A stretch of DNA of 64,000 bases from Pseudomonas fluorescens (GCF_005938625.1 NZ_VCNJ01000004.1:1-64000); one strand, 5' to 3'. Counted from the first letter of the stretch, positions 44,296 through 53,865 are shown. Made by a program: numbers and translations. Notes: generated from the letters alone by a model not told the origin.

Positions 44296-44506
44296 CCCTC
44301 TCCCAGGGGGAGAGGGGACCGATTGGGGGATGCTGTAGAAATACGCCGACCTGAAGGCTCAGCAGTGAATCCGTGACCGAACCAAATTTCACGACCCTAT
44401 ATACCGCAGCAATGAATCCATAATCGACTCGGTCTTTCAGGTCGATGTCTGACGCAAGACACCTCGGTCGGCCCCCTCTCCCTCCGGGAGAGGGCTGGGG
44501 TGAGGG
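44284..44506. repeat. Long inverted repeat, family D, overlapping the sigma factor stop
   Basis: CCCTCACCCTAGCCCTCTCC at the left and GGAGAGGGCTGGGGTGAGGG at the right, about 180 bases apart. The TAG within the left arm is the sigma factor stop codon. Confidence 0.8.
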
Positions 44507-44524
44507 TGGCTCGATCTTCAACCG

Positions 44525-45379
44525 CTATTCCAGCATCTTGCTCAACAACCAGCTCCCCGCCGGCCCCGGCGGATACAGCCGCGACCACAAGGCATCGACA
44601 AACACCGGTTTCGGCCAGCCGCGCACCTTCAACTCCACCAGTAAATTGTTGCCAAAGCGCTGCGCCAGCCAACGCGGCAACGGTGCCCAGCCAAAACCTT
44701 TCTCGGCCATTTCCAGCAACATCAGATAACTCGGTGCCGACCACACCCGACCTTTGCCACGGCTGTCATACGGATTGACTATGGTCGCCAGACGCAATTC
44801 GCGATGCTGCTCGAGGATCTGCTGATCAACGTGATCAAGCTTGGCCAGTGCATGGTCGCGATTGACGAACAGGGCGATTTCGGTACGCTCGGCCACCGTC
44901 GACGTCGCCAGATCCGCCGGATAGTTTTCCTGCATTTCAGCGAACGCCAGATGCGCGCGACCACGCTGCACCAGTTCAATCAAGTCATCGCATTCGGCGA
45001 TCAAACACTCCAGTTCCAGATCCGGATAACGCTGTTCAAACCCGACCAACGCCGCTTCGAATCGGTACGACTGATAGGTATCGGAAATCGCCACCGTCAG
45101 TTTCGGCTCGACGCCTTGGGACAACTGCCGTGCGGTCATTTCCAGGCGACTGCTGGCCGCCAGAATCGCTTCGGCACGTTGCAGCATCACATGCCCGGCC
45201 GGGGTCAGCGTCGGTTTGCGACTGCTGCGATCAAACAACAGCAGATCCAGATCGATCTCGAGGCTGGCCACCGCCGCGCTGATGGTCGACTGACTGCGCC
45301 CCAACTTGCGCGCCGCCGCCGAAAACGATCCTTGCGTGGCCGCCTGCACAAACGCCAGCAGCACTTCTTGCGAAATCAT
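44525..45379 (-). CDS. LysR family regulator, divergent from a PACE gene
   Basis: A 284-residue LTTR. HTH at about residues 15-45 (TQGSFSAAARKLGRSQSTISAAVASLE), effector-binding domain after residue 88. ATG 45379 is used, since the codon before it is TTG. It is divergent from the PACE gene 89 bases away, the same arrangement as the pair at 32.4-33.8 kb. Confidence 0.87.
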   Translation of the reverse strand: MISQEVLLAFVQAATQGSFSAAARKLGRSQSTISAAVASLEIDLDLLLFDRSSRKPTLTPAGHVMLQRAEAILAASSRLEMTARQLSQGVEPKLTVAISDTYQSYRFEAALVGFEQRYPDLELECLIAECDDLIELVQRGRAHLAFAEMQENYPADLATSTVAERTEIALFVNRDHALAKLDHVDQQILEQHRELRLATIVNPYDSRGKGRVWSAPSYLMLLEMAEKGFGWAPLPRWLAQRFGNNLLVELKVRGWPKPVFVDALWSRLYPPGPAGSWLLSKMLE

Positions 45380-45468
45380 CAACTATCGCCTTGATCGATG
45401 GTTATTGGTTATGAAGTATCGGCGCGAGCATAGATCATGGCAACCATCTTCACTCAAGGAGTCAGGCC

Positions 45469-45906
45469 ATGACTGCCCACAAATCCATCTCTGAACGTAT
45501 TTTCCAGGCCATCGGTTTCGAATTGCTGGCCATCCTCATCTGCACACCGTTGCTGGCGTGGATCATGCAAAAACCGATGCTTGAAATGGGCGCGGTGACC
45601 GTGATGATCGCCCTGTTGGCGCTGGGTTGGAACGTGGTGTTCAACCGCTTCTTCGACCGTATCCTTGAGCGCATGAGTGTTGCGCACAACGCTTGGGTGC
45701 GCGTGGTGCACGCGTTGCTGTTCGAGGGGGGCTTGATCGTGATGGGCGTGCCGCTGATTGCCTGGTGGCTGTCGGTCAGCCTGTGGCAGGCGTTTTTGCT
45801 CGACATCGGTGTGCTGCTGTTTTTCCTGCCGTACACCTATGTCTATCACTGGGGCTACGACGTACTGCGCGAGCGCTTCATGACCCGCAACGCCTGCCAG
45901 AATTAA
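45469..45906 (+). CDS. PACE family multidrug/biogenic-amine efflux transporter
   Basis: A 145-residue protein with four membrane helices in two bacterial-transmembrane-pair units. Both pairs keep the characteristic Phe-Glu (GFELL, Glu 18; LLFEGG, about Glu 87), and WNVVFNRFFDRI ends the first pair. AAGGAG precedes the start. It is expected to export cationic biocides or short-chain diamines by proton antiport under control of the divergent LysR. Confidence 0.88.
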   Translation: MTAHKSISERIFQAIGFELLAILICTPLLAWIMQKPMLEMGAVTVMIALLALGWNVVFNRFFDRILERMSVAHNAWVRVVHALLFEGGLIVMGVPLIAWWLSVSLWQAFLLDIGVLLFFLPYTYVYHWGYDVLRERFMTRNACQN

Positions 45907-45919
45907 CCCTGATCCCCGT

Positions 45920-46001
45920 GTAGGAGCTGCCGAAGACTGCGATCTTTTGATTTTGTTTTTAGAGACAAGATCAAAAGATCGCAGCCTGCGGCAGCTCCTG
46001 C
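45920..46001. repeat. REPIN, family B
   Basis: GTAGGAGCTGCCGAAGACTG... left arm and ...TGCGGCAGCTCCTGC right arm, each with small substitutions. Confidence 0.83.
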
Positions 46002-46024
46002 AAGGGAAGGTGTTTCAGCGTTGG

Positions 46025-46783
46025 TTAGAGGAACATGCCGCCAGAGGCTTCAACCCGTTGGCCGTTGATCCACTGCGCCCCCGGCGACAGCAACAACGCC
46101 AGCGCTCCGCCAATATCATCCGGCTGACCGGCGCGACCCAGCGCGGTGTTGTCGGCGACCATCGCATTCACCGCCGCATTGTCGCGAACGGTGCCGCCAC
46201 CAAAGTCGGTTTCAATCGCACCGGGCGCCAGGGTATTCACGGCAATTTGCCGTGCGCCCAACTCTTTCGCCTGATAACGGGTCAGCACTTCGATCGCGCC
46301 TTTCATCGCCGCATAAGCACTAGCGCCCGGGATGGTGAAGCGCGCGAGCCCGCTAGAAATATTGATGATCCGGCCGCCGTCATTAATCACTGGCAAAAGC
46401 TGCTGAGTCAGAAAGAACGGCCCTTTGAAATGCACGTTCATCAACATGTCGAATTGCTCGACGCTGGTCTCGGCGAAACTGACGTGCAGGCCGACCCCAG
46501 CGTTGTTGATCAGGAAATCGAAGCGCTGGCGGTCGAAAGTTTGCAGTAACGCTTGCTCAACCTTCGTACCAAATTCAGCAAAGCTTTCGCTGCGGCCAAC
46601 GTCCAATTGCAGCATCACGGCTTTGGCGCCGAGCTTTTCCAGTTCCACGACCAGCGCCTGAGCTTCATCAGCACGGCTGTGGTAAGTGCCGATGATGTCG
46701 ATGCCCTGAGCGGCGAGGTGCAGGGCGGCGTTTTTGCCCAGGCCACGACTGGCGCCGGTGATCAATGCGATTTTGCGATTCAT
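46025..46783 (-). CDS. SDR family NAD(P)-dependent oxidoreductase
   Basis: A 252-residue classical short-chain dehydrogenase. Cofactor motif TGASRGLG (residues 9-16), NNAG (about 92-95), catalytic Ser in INISSG and Tyr/Lys in SAYAAMKGA (about 155-163). The substrate is not readable. It is divergent from a LysR gene with an LTTR-type dyad between them. Confidence 0.88.
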   Translation of the reverse strand: MNRKIALITGASRGLGKNAALHLAAQGIDIIGTYHSRADEAQALVVELEKLGAKAVMLQLDVGRSESFAEFGTKVEQALLQTFDRQRFDFLINNAGVGLHVSFAETSVEQFDMLMNVHFKGPFFLTQQLLPVINDGGRIINISSGLARFTIPGASAYAAMKGAIEVLTRYQAKELGARQIAVNTLAPGAIETDFGGGTVRDNAAVNAMVADNTALGRAGQPDDIGGALALLLSPGAQWINGQRVEASGGMFL

Positions 46784-46827
46784 GAAGGCTTCCTCGATTG
46801 CGGTGAGTGGTGATGGGACTCAGTTTA

Positions 46828-46850
46828 TTTATCCGCTGTGAGGTGATAAA
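46828..46850. promoter_or_regulatory. LysR-type box between the SDR and LysR genes
   Basis: TTTATC-N11-GATAAA, a perfect 6-bp dyad with the 11-base spacing typical of LysR-type operators, 45 bases upstream of the SDR start and 55 upstream of the LysR start. Confidence 0.65.
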
Positions 46851-46904
46851 CAGAGCCAAACCGGAATCACTGATCGGCTCAGACGAACAATCCACAGGTG
46901 CCTC

Positions 46905-47801
46905 ATGAACAAACTGGAACTGCTGCGCACCTTCGTGCGGGTCAGCGAACTGTCGAGTTTCACCCTCGCTGGGGAAAATCTCGGGCTGCCGCGCTCCACC
47001 GTGTCGGAACATGTGCAGGCGCTGGAAGCGTTAGTCGGCACGCGCCTGCTGCAACGCACCACACGCAAGGTGCAGGCGACGCAGGACGGTCTGGTGTTGT
47101 ACGAGCGCAGCAAGGATCTGCTCTCGCATATGGATGAGATCGAGGGCTTGTTTCGCCAGGACGAGGCCTCGCTGACGGGGCGTATTCGTGTCGACCTGCC
47201 GAACATTCTCGCGCGACGACTGGTCATGCCGCGCCTGCCGCAGTTCATGGATCGCCATCCGAATCTGGAGCTGGAAATCAGCAGCACCGATCGCCGCGTC
47301 GACTTGCTCAGCGAAGGCTTCGATTGCGTGGTGAGGATTGGCGCGCAACCGGATCAATCGGTGGTCGAGCGACATCTCGGTGACTTTCCTATGGTCAACT
47401 GCGCCAGCCCCGCCTACCTCGCGCGCTATGGCGTGCCGCAGACGCTGGAGGATTTGGCGCAGCATCGGCTGGTGCATTACGTCGGCGTATTGGGTTCGCG
47501 TTCGGAAGGGTTTGTGTACGAGGAGGGCGGTCAGGTGAAACGCTTGCCGATGGCAGGCAGCATTACTGTCAACAGCACTGACGCTTACGAGTCGGCGTGC
47601 CTCGGCGGCTTCGGTCTGACGCAGGTGCCGCGTACCGGCATGCAGCCGCATCTGGAAAACGGCGAACTGGTGACGGTGTTGCCGCAATTCACCGCGCCGG
47701 CGATGGGCATTTCATTGTTGTATGCCCGGCAACGGCATTTGCCGTTGCGGGTGCGGGTGTTTATGGACTGGCTCGGCGATCTGATTCGCTCCGCGCTCTA
47801 A
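46905..47801 (+). CDS. LysR family regulator, probably of the divergent SDR gene
   Basis: A 298-residue LTTR. HTH at about residues 17-45 (SSFTLAGENLGLPRSTVSEHVQALE), effector domain with GRIRVDLPNILARRLVMPRL from about 90. It belongs to the common subgroup that controls an adjacent divergent oxidoreductase and often represses it. The inducer is unknown. Confidence 0.88.
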   Translation: MNKLELLRTFVRVSELSSFTLAGENLGLPRSTVSEHVQALEALVGTRLLQRTTRKVQATQDGLVLYERSKDLLSHMDEIEGLFRQDEASLTGRIRVDLPNILARRLVMPRLPQFMDRHPNLELEISSTDRRVDLLSEGFDCVVRIGAQPDQSVVERHLGDFPMVNCASPAYLARYGVPQTLEDLAQHRLVHYVGVLGSRSEGFVYEEGGQVKRLPMAGSITVNSTDAYESACLGGFGLTQVPRTGMQPHLENGELVTVLPQFTAPAMGISLLYARQRHLPLRVRVFMDWLGDLIRSAL

Positions 47802-47821
47802 CCAACACCACACATCCAAAT

Positions 47822-47904
47822 GTAGGAGCTGCCGAAGGCTGCGATCTTTTGATTTTGCTTTTTAAAAACAAGATCAAAAGATCGCAGCCTTCGGCAGCTC
47901 CTAC
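47822..47904. repeat. REPIN, family B
   Basis: Intact inverted arms (GTAGGAGCTGCCGAAGGCTG and complement) between the convergent LysR and phosphate-transporter genes. Confidence 0.87.
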
Positions 47905-47921
47905 AGGGGATTTGTGGGGGG

Positions 47922-49535
47922 TTAGAAAATCTGGGTGAACAGCCAGTAGAGGCTGCCCGACAGCAGAATGGCGGCCGGCAGTGTCAGCACCCACGCCATC
48001 AGCAGATTACGGATGGTCTTCATCTGCAACCCGCCACCGTTGGCAACCATCGTCCCCGCCACACCCGACGACAACACATGCGTCGTCGACACCGGCAAAC
48101 CAAACATGTCTGCCGCACCAATGGTCAGCATCGCCACGGTTTCCGCCGAGGCACCCTGCGCATACGTCAGGTGGGTCTTGCCGATCTTCTCGCCGACCGT
48201 CACCACAATTCGTTTCCAGCCAACCATGGTGCCCAACCCCAGCGCGATGGCCACGGCAATCTTCACCCACAGCGGAATAAACCGCGTGGCGTTGTCGATC
48301 TGCTGCTTGAACAGTTGCAGTTTGCTGCTGGTGTCGGCATCGAAATTGCCGACCTTGTTTTTGTCCATCAGGCGAATGCTTTCGCTGGCCAGGTACATGT
48401 CATTACGTACGTTGCCCATGGCCTCGGCCGGGACTTTCGCCAGCGAGCCGTAGCCCCTGACTTCTTCGCCGATGTGCCCGGTGAGTGCGGCGAGGGCGGG
48501 GATCAGTTGCGGCGTGGCTTCCTTGCTGCGCACGTAATCGGAGAGCACTGCACGCGGATCGGCCGGCGTCGGCAGCGGCGCACTTTTCACCAGCGCTTGC
48601 TGGGTGACTTGCGCCACAGCGGCAAATTGCAGCGACTGTTCTTCCGGCATGGTCCGGTTCAAGGCGTACGCCATCGGCAGCGTGCCGACCAGAATCAACA
48701 TGATCAGGCCCATGCCTTTCTGCCCGTCGTTGGAACCGTGGGCGAAGGACACACCGGTGCAGGTCAGAATCAGCAACCCGCGAATCCACCATGGCGGCGG
48801 GGTGTTGCCTTCCGGTGCCTTGTACAGCGAACGATTCTTCACGAACGCCCGCAGCGCCAGCAGCAACAGCGCCGCACAGCCGAAGCCCACCAGTGGCGAC
48901 AGCAACAACGCGTAACCGATCTTGGTCGCCTGCGCCCAGTCGACACCGCTGGTGCCGTCGCGGCCGTGCATCAAGGCATTGGCCACACCAACGCCGATGA
49001 TCGAGCCGATCAGCGTGTGCGAAGACGACGCCGGCAAACCCAACCACCAAGTGCCGAGGTTCCACAGGATCGCCGCGATCAGCAGGGCGAAAATCATCGC
49101 GAAACCGGCGGACGAACCGACCTGTAGGATCAGCTCTACCGGCAGCAAGGCGATGATGCCGAACGCCACCGCACCGCTCGAAAGCAGCACGCCGAGAAAG
49201 TTGAAGAACCCCGACCAGACCACCGCGACATTCGGCGGCAGCGAGTGGGTGTAGATCACTGTCGCGACAGCATTGGCGGTGTCGTGGAAGCCGTTGACGA
49301 ACTCGAAACCCAGCGCAATCAGCAGCGCCACGCCGAGCAGCAGGAACGGCGTCCAGGTGGTGACGACCGTGCCGAGTTCGTGCATGTCGTGCATCAGGCT
49401 GTAGGCGGTGAACAGCATCCCCATCGCCAGCACGGCGAAAAAGATCACGTAGGTGAACGGACCGGTTTTCTTGTCGAGGGCCGGCCTGCCATTGGCGGCG
49501 GACGTGGGGCTGGCGGTCAGGGAGGGAGTAGCCAT
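47922..49535 (-). CDS. Low-affinity inorganic phosphate transporter (PiT family)
   Basis: A 537-residue inner-membrane Pi:H+ symporter. PiT duplicated signatures are GFEFVNGFHDTANAVATVIYTH (about residues 78-99) and SFAHGSNDGQKGMGLIM (about 272-288). A long cytoplasmic loop divides two bundles of about five segments each. ATG 49535 is preferred over a frame 13 codons longer because AGGA precedes it. Single gene flanked by REPINs. Confidence 0.9.
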   Translation of the reverse strand: MATPSLTASPTSAANGRPALDKKTGPFTYVIFFAVLAMGMLFTAYSLMHDMHELGTVVTTWTPFLLLGVALLIALGFEFVNGFHDTANAVATVIYTHSLPPNVAVVWSGFFNFLGVLLSSGAVAFGIIALLPVELILQVGSSAGFAMIFALLIAAILWNLGTWWLGLPASSSHTLIGSIIGVGVANALMHGRDGTSGVDWAQATKIGYALLLSPLVGFGCAALLLLALRAFVKNRSLYKAPEGNTPPPWWIRGLLILTCTGVSFAHGSNDGQKGMGLIMLILVGTLPMAYALNRTMPEEQSLQFAAVAQVTQQALVKSAPLPTPADPRAVLSDYVRSKEATPQLIPALAALTGHIGEEVRGYGSLAKVPAEAMGNVRNDMYLASESIRLMDKNKVGNFDADTSSKLQLFKQQIDNATRFIPLWVKIAVAIALGLGTMVGWKRIVVTVGEKIGKTHLTYAQGASAETVAMLTIGAADMFGLPVSTTHVLSSGVAGTMVANGGGLQMKTIRNLLMAWVLTLPAAILLSGSLYWLFTQIF

Positions 49536-49647
49536 GAGCGGACAATCCTGAGCGAGGGAAGGAGTGTCGCCCATGATCGTTGCAGAATGTTACAGAGAGA
49601 CTGCGCCATGTCAGTGTTTGGCTGATTAGCCCAACCGTCGGTCTTCT

Positions 49648-49750
49648 GCTCGTTCCCACGCTCTGCGTGGGAATGACGCCCGGGACGCTCCGCGCCCCTG
49701 TGACGCAGAGCGTCACTTGATGCATTCCCACGCAGAGCGTGGGAACGAGC
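49648..49750. repeat. REPIN, family C variant (GCTCGTTCCCACGCTCTGCG)
   Basis: GCTCGTTCCCACGCTCTGCG and complementary end, with inner GACGCTCCGCG dyad. The outer bases are GCTCG instead of GATCG. Confidence 0.85.
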
Positions 49751-49759
49751 GTTCAGGCG

Positions 49760-50782
49760 TCAGTAGTCTGCGCGTTTGCGAAACGCCCAACGCCCGGCAA
49801 TCACGGTAAACGTCGCCACCAGTGCCACCAATATCCAGAACCCCTCCGGGTCCTGCGACAACGGCACCCCGCCCACATTCATCCCGAAAAAACCGGCAAT
49901 GATGTTGATCGGCAACGCCAGCACAGTCACCACCGTCAGAGTAAACAGCGTGCGGTTGCTCTGTTCGTTGAGGTTGGCGGCGATCTCTTCCTGCAACAGT
50001 TTGATCCGCTCACCGAGGGCGGTGAGGTCGTTGATGATCAGGGCAAACTCCTCGGTGGATTTGCGCAGCTCCTTGACGTCCTCCTTCTGTAACCACGGCG
50101 GCGGCCGATTGAGCAGGCGCAGCAGCGAACCCGGCTCCAGTGCCAAAAGCCGTTGCAAACGCACCAGCACACGCCGGTTGGCGCCGAGTTCGGCGCGGTT
50201 GGTCGACAGCCGTGAGGAGAGCAATTCGTCCTCGACCTGATCAACGCTCAGGCTGGTCTTGCGCACGATTTGCGTGAGCACTTCGCCCTGATCGCGCAGC
50301 AGATGCACGAGCAGTTCCGAGGGCGAACGAAAGCGTTCGCCGGCCTTCACCGACGAGCGCAATTTGTCCACCGAGTGCAGAGGTTGCAGACGCGCGCTGA
50401 CGATCAGTTTGCTGCGCACACAGACCCACAGCGTCGACACGTCCGACGAAACCATGCTGCTGAGGTTGAACACCACATCGTTGACCACCGCCAGCAACGC
50501 CGAGTCGACATGCTCGATGCGCGTCGACCGCGAACCTTCGTGCAGCGCTTCGAAAAACTCTTCAGGCAATTGCAGATGGCTTTTCATCCAGCGCTCGCAC
50601 GCCGCATGCGCCAGATTGAGGTGCAGCCAAAGAAATTCGCCACTGTCGCTGTCGTCCTGCAAACAGCGCAATGCCGTCGCCGAGTCAACTTCGCGACCGC
50701 GTTCGCCGGGGAGGAAGCGATAGCCGTAGAGCAGGCCAAACAGATCGGGATCGCGATGGCTGATATCGAGGCTGTGGTTCAT
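49760..50782 (-). CDS. CorA/ZntB family divalent cation transporter
   Basis: A 340-residue protein with a large N-terminal cytoplasmic funnel domain and two C-terminal membrane helices (about residues 280-335). The pore signature GMNVGG is at about 308-313. ZntB-like members export Zn2+ or take up cations; Mg2+ specificity cannot be decided. Start at 50782 gives the usual opening; a frame 12 codons longer exists. Confidence 0.87.
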   Translation of the reverse strand: MNHSLDISHRDPDLFGLLYGYRFLPGERGREVDSATALRCLQDDSDSGEFLWLHLNLAHAACERWMKSHLQLPEEFFEALHEGSRSTRIEHVDSALLAVVNDVVFNLSSMVSSDVSTLWVCVRSKLIVSARLQPLHSVDKLRSSVKAGERFRSPSELLVHLLRDQGEVLTQIVRKTSLSVDQVEDELLSSRLSTNRAELGANRRVLVRLQRLLALEPGSLLRLLNRPPPWLQKEDVKELRKSTEEFALIINDLTALGERIKLLQEEIAANLNEQSNRTLFTLTVVTVLALPINIIAGFFGMNVGGVPLSQDPEGFWILVALVATFTVIAGRWAFRKRADY

Positions 50783-51058
50783 GAAGGCTCGCTGCGAGGA
50801 GGGTGCGTCGGTGCGCAAATGGCAGGTTCACTGAGCCGCATCATCGCAATGTCACATGACGTTTGTGTGACAGCAAAATGACGTCAAATCAGCGACTTGC
50901 CGACGGTCGGATTTTCTTCAAGAAGCGCTCTGGCGCGCCGATCACAGGTGCGTTAGGTTGCGCGCCATTGGCCATGAGCCAAGGCTCGCCGACATGGATG
51001 TCCGGCACAATTTCACGCCTTACCGGGCGTGCCTCATTCTTGTCCTGAGTATCTTGCG

Positions 51059-52681
51059 ATGCTGCAAAAATCCCTGAGAGCGCAAATTCTCGCCCTGCTG
51101 AGCGGCAGTCTGCTGGCGATGCTGTTGATCGCGCTGGCCTGTTTTCATTTCCTGTCCAACGGCGTGCAAAGTTACAGCCAATTGATCGCCGGCCCGTTGC
51201 ACACCTCGCAATTGATCGACGAAGCCAACCTGCAATTCAAGGTGCAGGTGCAGGAGTGGAAAAACGTCCTGCTGCGTGGCAAGCAACCGGCGGATCTGGC
51301 CAAGTACTGGGGCCAGTTCGAAGACCGTCAGCGCGATGTGCAGAATATCCTCGGCGAGCTGGCCGGGCAGAAAGGCATTGAGCCGAGTCTGAAATCGCGC
51401 ATCGAACGCCTGCGCGACGAACACCGTCAACTGGGTAGCGCTTATCAGAAGGGCCGCGATGCCTACGTGGCGGCCGGTGGTGATCCAGCGGCAGGCGACA
51501 ACGCCGTCAAAGGGGTCGACCGGGCCACCAGCGATCAGATGAGCGAACTGGTCAGCGAGTTGCGCAAGCAGGGTAGCGCACAGTCGGCGCTGATCAGTGC
51601 CGAGGCCGATCGCACGGTGTTGTTCGGTTTGCTGGTGATGCTCGCATCGGGCCTGCTGATCGGCCTGTTGAGCCTGTGGCTGGTCAACCGCAACCTGATC
51701 GAGCCGATCCGCAAGCTCATCGATTACGTCACCCAATTGAGCCGCGGCAAACTGGCCGAGCGCGTGGTCAGCGAGCGCCAGGATGAGTTGGGCAACCTCG
51801 CGGCTGCCGCCAACACCCTGCGCGACTTTCTCGCCGAAACCTTCACCCGTTTGCAGCGCAGTGCCAGCGATCTGGACAGCGCTAGCGGCGAGTTGAATGC
51901 GATCGCCACCACCATGGCCGGTGGCACCAACGAGCAGTTCAACCGCACCGATCAGGTGGCCACGGCAATGAATGAAATGTCCGCCACTGCGCAGGAAGTG
52001 GCGCGTCATGCCGCTGACGCCGCACGTGCTGCCGACGATGCCGACCAGTCTGCCCAACAGGGTGAGAAGGTCATGCAGAGCACCATTCACTCGATCACGC
52101 AGATGCGCGGTGAAATCGCCAACACCGCGACCGTCATCCGTCGCCTGGAAGCTGATAGCGGCCGTATCGGCAAGGTGCTGGAAGTGATTCGCGGCATCGC
52201 CGAGCAGACCAACCTGCTGGCGCTCAACGCTGCGATCGAAGCGGCGCGCGCCGGTGAGGCCGGGCGTGGCTTTGCCGTGGTCGCCGATGAAGTGCGCAAC
52301 CTCGCACAGCGCACTGCCGAGTCGATCATCGAGATCAACCAGATCATTCAGAGCGTGCAGACCGGCGCGGTGGACGCGGCGCAAGCCATCGACAGCGGCC
52401 AGACGCGCAGCGAAGAAAGCGTCGAGCAAGTGACCCAGGCTGGCGCAATGCTGGAGCGCATCACGCACGCCGTGGAAGCGATCCGCGACATGAACCGTCA
52501 GATCGCTACTGCTGCCGAAGAGCAGACCTCGGTGGCCGAGGACATCTCGCGCAACCTCACCGAGATCACCTCGATCGCCAGCACCAACCTCGACAATGTG
52601 CAGCGCACTGAAAGCGCCAGCCAGAACCTGCATAGCCTGTCGGGGCAGTTGAACGAAGTCACCGCGCGCCTCAGCGCCTGA
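51059..52681 (+). CDS. Methyl-accepting chemotaxis protein, membrane-bound
   Basis: A 540-residue transducer. Membrane helix 1 at about residues 10-32, a periplasmic helical ligand domain of about 155 residues, helix 2 at about 190-212, HAMP domain after [13 protein letters not shown], and a full cytoplasmic signalling domain with the tip [37 protein letters not shown]. It has no adjacent che genes. The ligand is unknown; the helical sensor is of the four-helix-bundle type. Confidence 0.92.
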   Translation: MLQKSLRAQILALLSGSLLAMLLIALACFHFLSNGVQSYSQLIAGPLHTSQLIDEANLQFKVQVQEWKNVLLRGKQPADLAKYWGQFEDRQRDVQNILGELAGQKGIEPSLKSRIERLRDEHRQLGSAYQKGRDAYVAAGGDPAAGDNAVKGVDRATSDQMSELVSELRKQGSAQSALISAEADRTVLFGLLVMLASGLLIGLLSLWLVNRNLIEPIRKLIDYVTQLSRGKLAERVVSERQDELGNLAAAANTLRDFLAETFTRLQRSASDLDSASGELNAIATTMAGGTNEQFNRTDQVATAMNEMSATAQEVARHAADAARAADDADQSAQQGEKVMQSTIHSITQMRGEIANTATVIRRLEADSGRIGKVLEVIRGIAEQTNLLALNAAIEAARAGEAGRGFAVVADEVRNLAQRTAESIIEINQIIQSVQTGAVDAAQAIDSGQTRSEESVEQVTQAGAMLERITHAVEAIRDMNRQIATAAEEQTSVAEDISRNLTEITSIASTNLDNVQRTESASQNLHSLSGQLNEVTARLSA

Positions 52682-52791
52682 GGTCATTGAGCGTGTACCG
52701 ATTCGGATACCGAGTCGGTACACAGTCGATCTCAATTACCTGCGGCCATGGTCGATGACCGGTTATCTATAACCGGCATTGGAGCCTTTCC

Positions 52792-53232
52792 ATGGTCAGC
52801 ATCACTTCAGTTTCGATCAATCAGACTGTCACGACCCCCACCAGTAAAACTTCGATCAGTGACATCGGCGACGACACTTCCACCAGTGCAACCGCCAGCA
52901 CTGGCGCAGCCACCGACGCGCCGAAAGCGGCTGGCGGCGCAGCACCTTCGGGCGGCAGCAGTTCCAGCAGCAGCGAAGAATCGGATTCGGTGAAGGAGCT
53001 GCGCAAGCAGATTGCCGAGTTGCAGAAGCAATTGCAGGAGGAGCAGCAAGCCTTGCAAGCGGCCCAGGCGAAGCAGGAAAGTTCTGATGCCAAAGCCGCC
53101 GAAGTAGCCGCCGCACAGGCGCAAATCACCGCCACCTCGGCCTCCCTGTCCACCGCCACCGCCTCGCTGTTGCAGGCGTTGCAGGATTCCGACTCGAGCA
53201 CCTCGGGTTCGCTGGTCAGTACCTCGGCGTGA
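52792..53232 (+). CDS. FlxA-like coiled-coil protein
   Basis: A 146-residue protein. Residues 1-65 are Ser/Thr/Ala-rich and probably disordered (including SGGSSSSSSEESD); residues 66-105 form a coiled coil (VKELRKQIAELQKQLQEEQQ), and a low-complexity Thr/Ser/Ala tail follows. It fits the FlxA-like family, named for a flagellum-coregulated E. coli gene. TTGGAG lies before ATG 52792. Located 110 bases after the MCP gene on the same strand, so coexpression with it is possible. Confidence 0.75.
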   Translation: MVSITSVSINQTVTTPTSKTSISDIGDDTSTSATASTGAATDAPKAAGGAAPSGGSSSSSSEESDSVKELRKQIAELQKQLQEEQQALQAAQAKQESSDAKAAEVAAAQAQITATSASLSTATASLLQALQDSDSSTSGSLVSTSA

Positions 53233-53240
53233 TGCCGTTT

Positions 53241-53463
53241 CCCCTCACCCTGGCCCTCCCGAAACGTCGGACCGCCCAGAGGGCGAGGGGACTGACCGTG
53301 GTGTTCTTTCGAGGTACGCCGACCTGAAATATCGAGTCAAACTCAGGCCCTTGTTGTTTCCTTGTCGGCTGCAAGATTGCGAGTCGCACTCAGGTCTTGA
53401 ATAGCCCCCGATCGGCTCCCTTTCCCCCTCGCCCCCTTGGGGGAGAGGGCTGGGGTGAGGGGG
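53241..53463. repeat. Long inverted repeat, family D, with altered left arm
   Basis: CCCCTCACCCTGGCCCTCCC at the left and GAGAGGGCTGGGGTGAGGGG at the right. The left inner part carries GAAACGTCGGACCG where other family D copies have CCAGAGGG directly. With the terminator it fills the 327-base gap. Confidence 0.78.
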
Positions 53464-53510
53464 AGAAAATCTCACTGACAACACATCAACAAAGCCAAAC
53501 ACCAAACACA

Positions 53511-53545
53511 AAAAAAGCCGCACGATTTCTCAATCGTGCGGCTTT
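53511..53545 (-). terminator. Terminator of the PepSY gene
   Basis: AGCCGCACGAT and ATCGTGCGGCT (11-bp stem, 6-base loop). On the minus strand it is followed by seven T residues, so it serves the PepSY gene just upstream. Confidence 0.88.
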
Positions 53546-53559
53546 CCATATTCGATGTA

Positions 53560-53865
53560 TCAAGTGTCTTGCTTGTTGCTCAACACCTTGCCAGTGGTGG
53601 CATCAAAGTCCACATCGAACTCTTTGCCATCAGCCGTCTTCAGTTCAACTTCATACTCATAACCATTGAAGTGGTTATCCAGGTCAGTGTCAGTAATAGT
53701 CGCACCCGGATGCAGTTTCAGCGCTTCGGCGTTCATCGACTCCAGCGACTTGATCTCGCCTTCCTTGACCAGTTGCGGGATCTGGTCGACGCGAACATCA
53801 GCCTGGGCCAGGCCAGCGGTGAGGGTCAGGGCAGCGGCAGTAAACAGGGCAGTCAAAGTTTTCAT
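53560..53865 (-). CDS. PepSY domain-containing periplasmic protein
   Basis: A 101-residue secreted protein. Signal peptide residues 1-22 (LTALFTAAALTLTAGLAQA), then one PepSY-type alpha/beta unit ending YEVELKTADGKEFDVDFDATTGKVL (about residues 71-95). Such proteins are small periplasmic modulators, often under two-component control. Single gene with its own terminator. Confidence 0.87.
   Translation of the reverse strand: MKTLTALFTAAALTLTAGLAQADVRVDQIPQLVKEGEIKSLESMNAEALKLHPGATITDTDLDNHFNGYEYEVELKTADGKEFDVDFDATTGKVLSNKQDT

Noticed and set aside
45397..45448. GATGGTT/AACCATC dyad in the second LysR-PACE gap
   Set aside because: The arms are 38 bases apart and could be chance; too weak to list as an operator.
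50783..51058. Flagellar sigma28 promoter before the membrane MCP
   Set aside because: TCAAATC and GCCGACGG occur near 50883-50900, but the spacing is far from the consensus.
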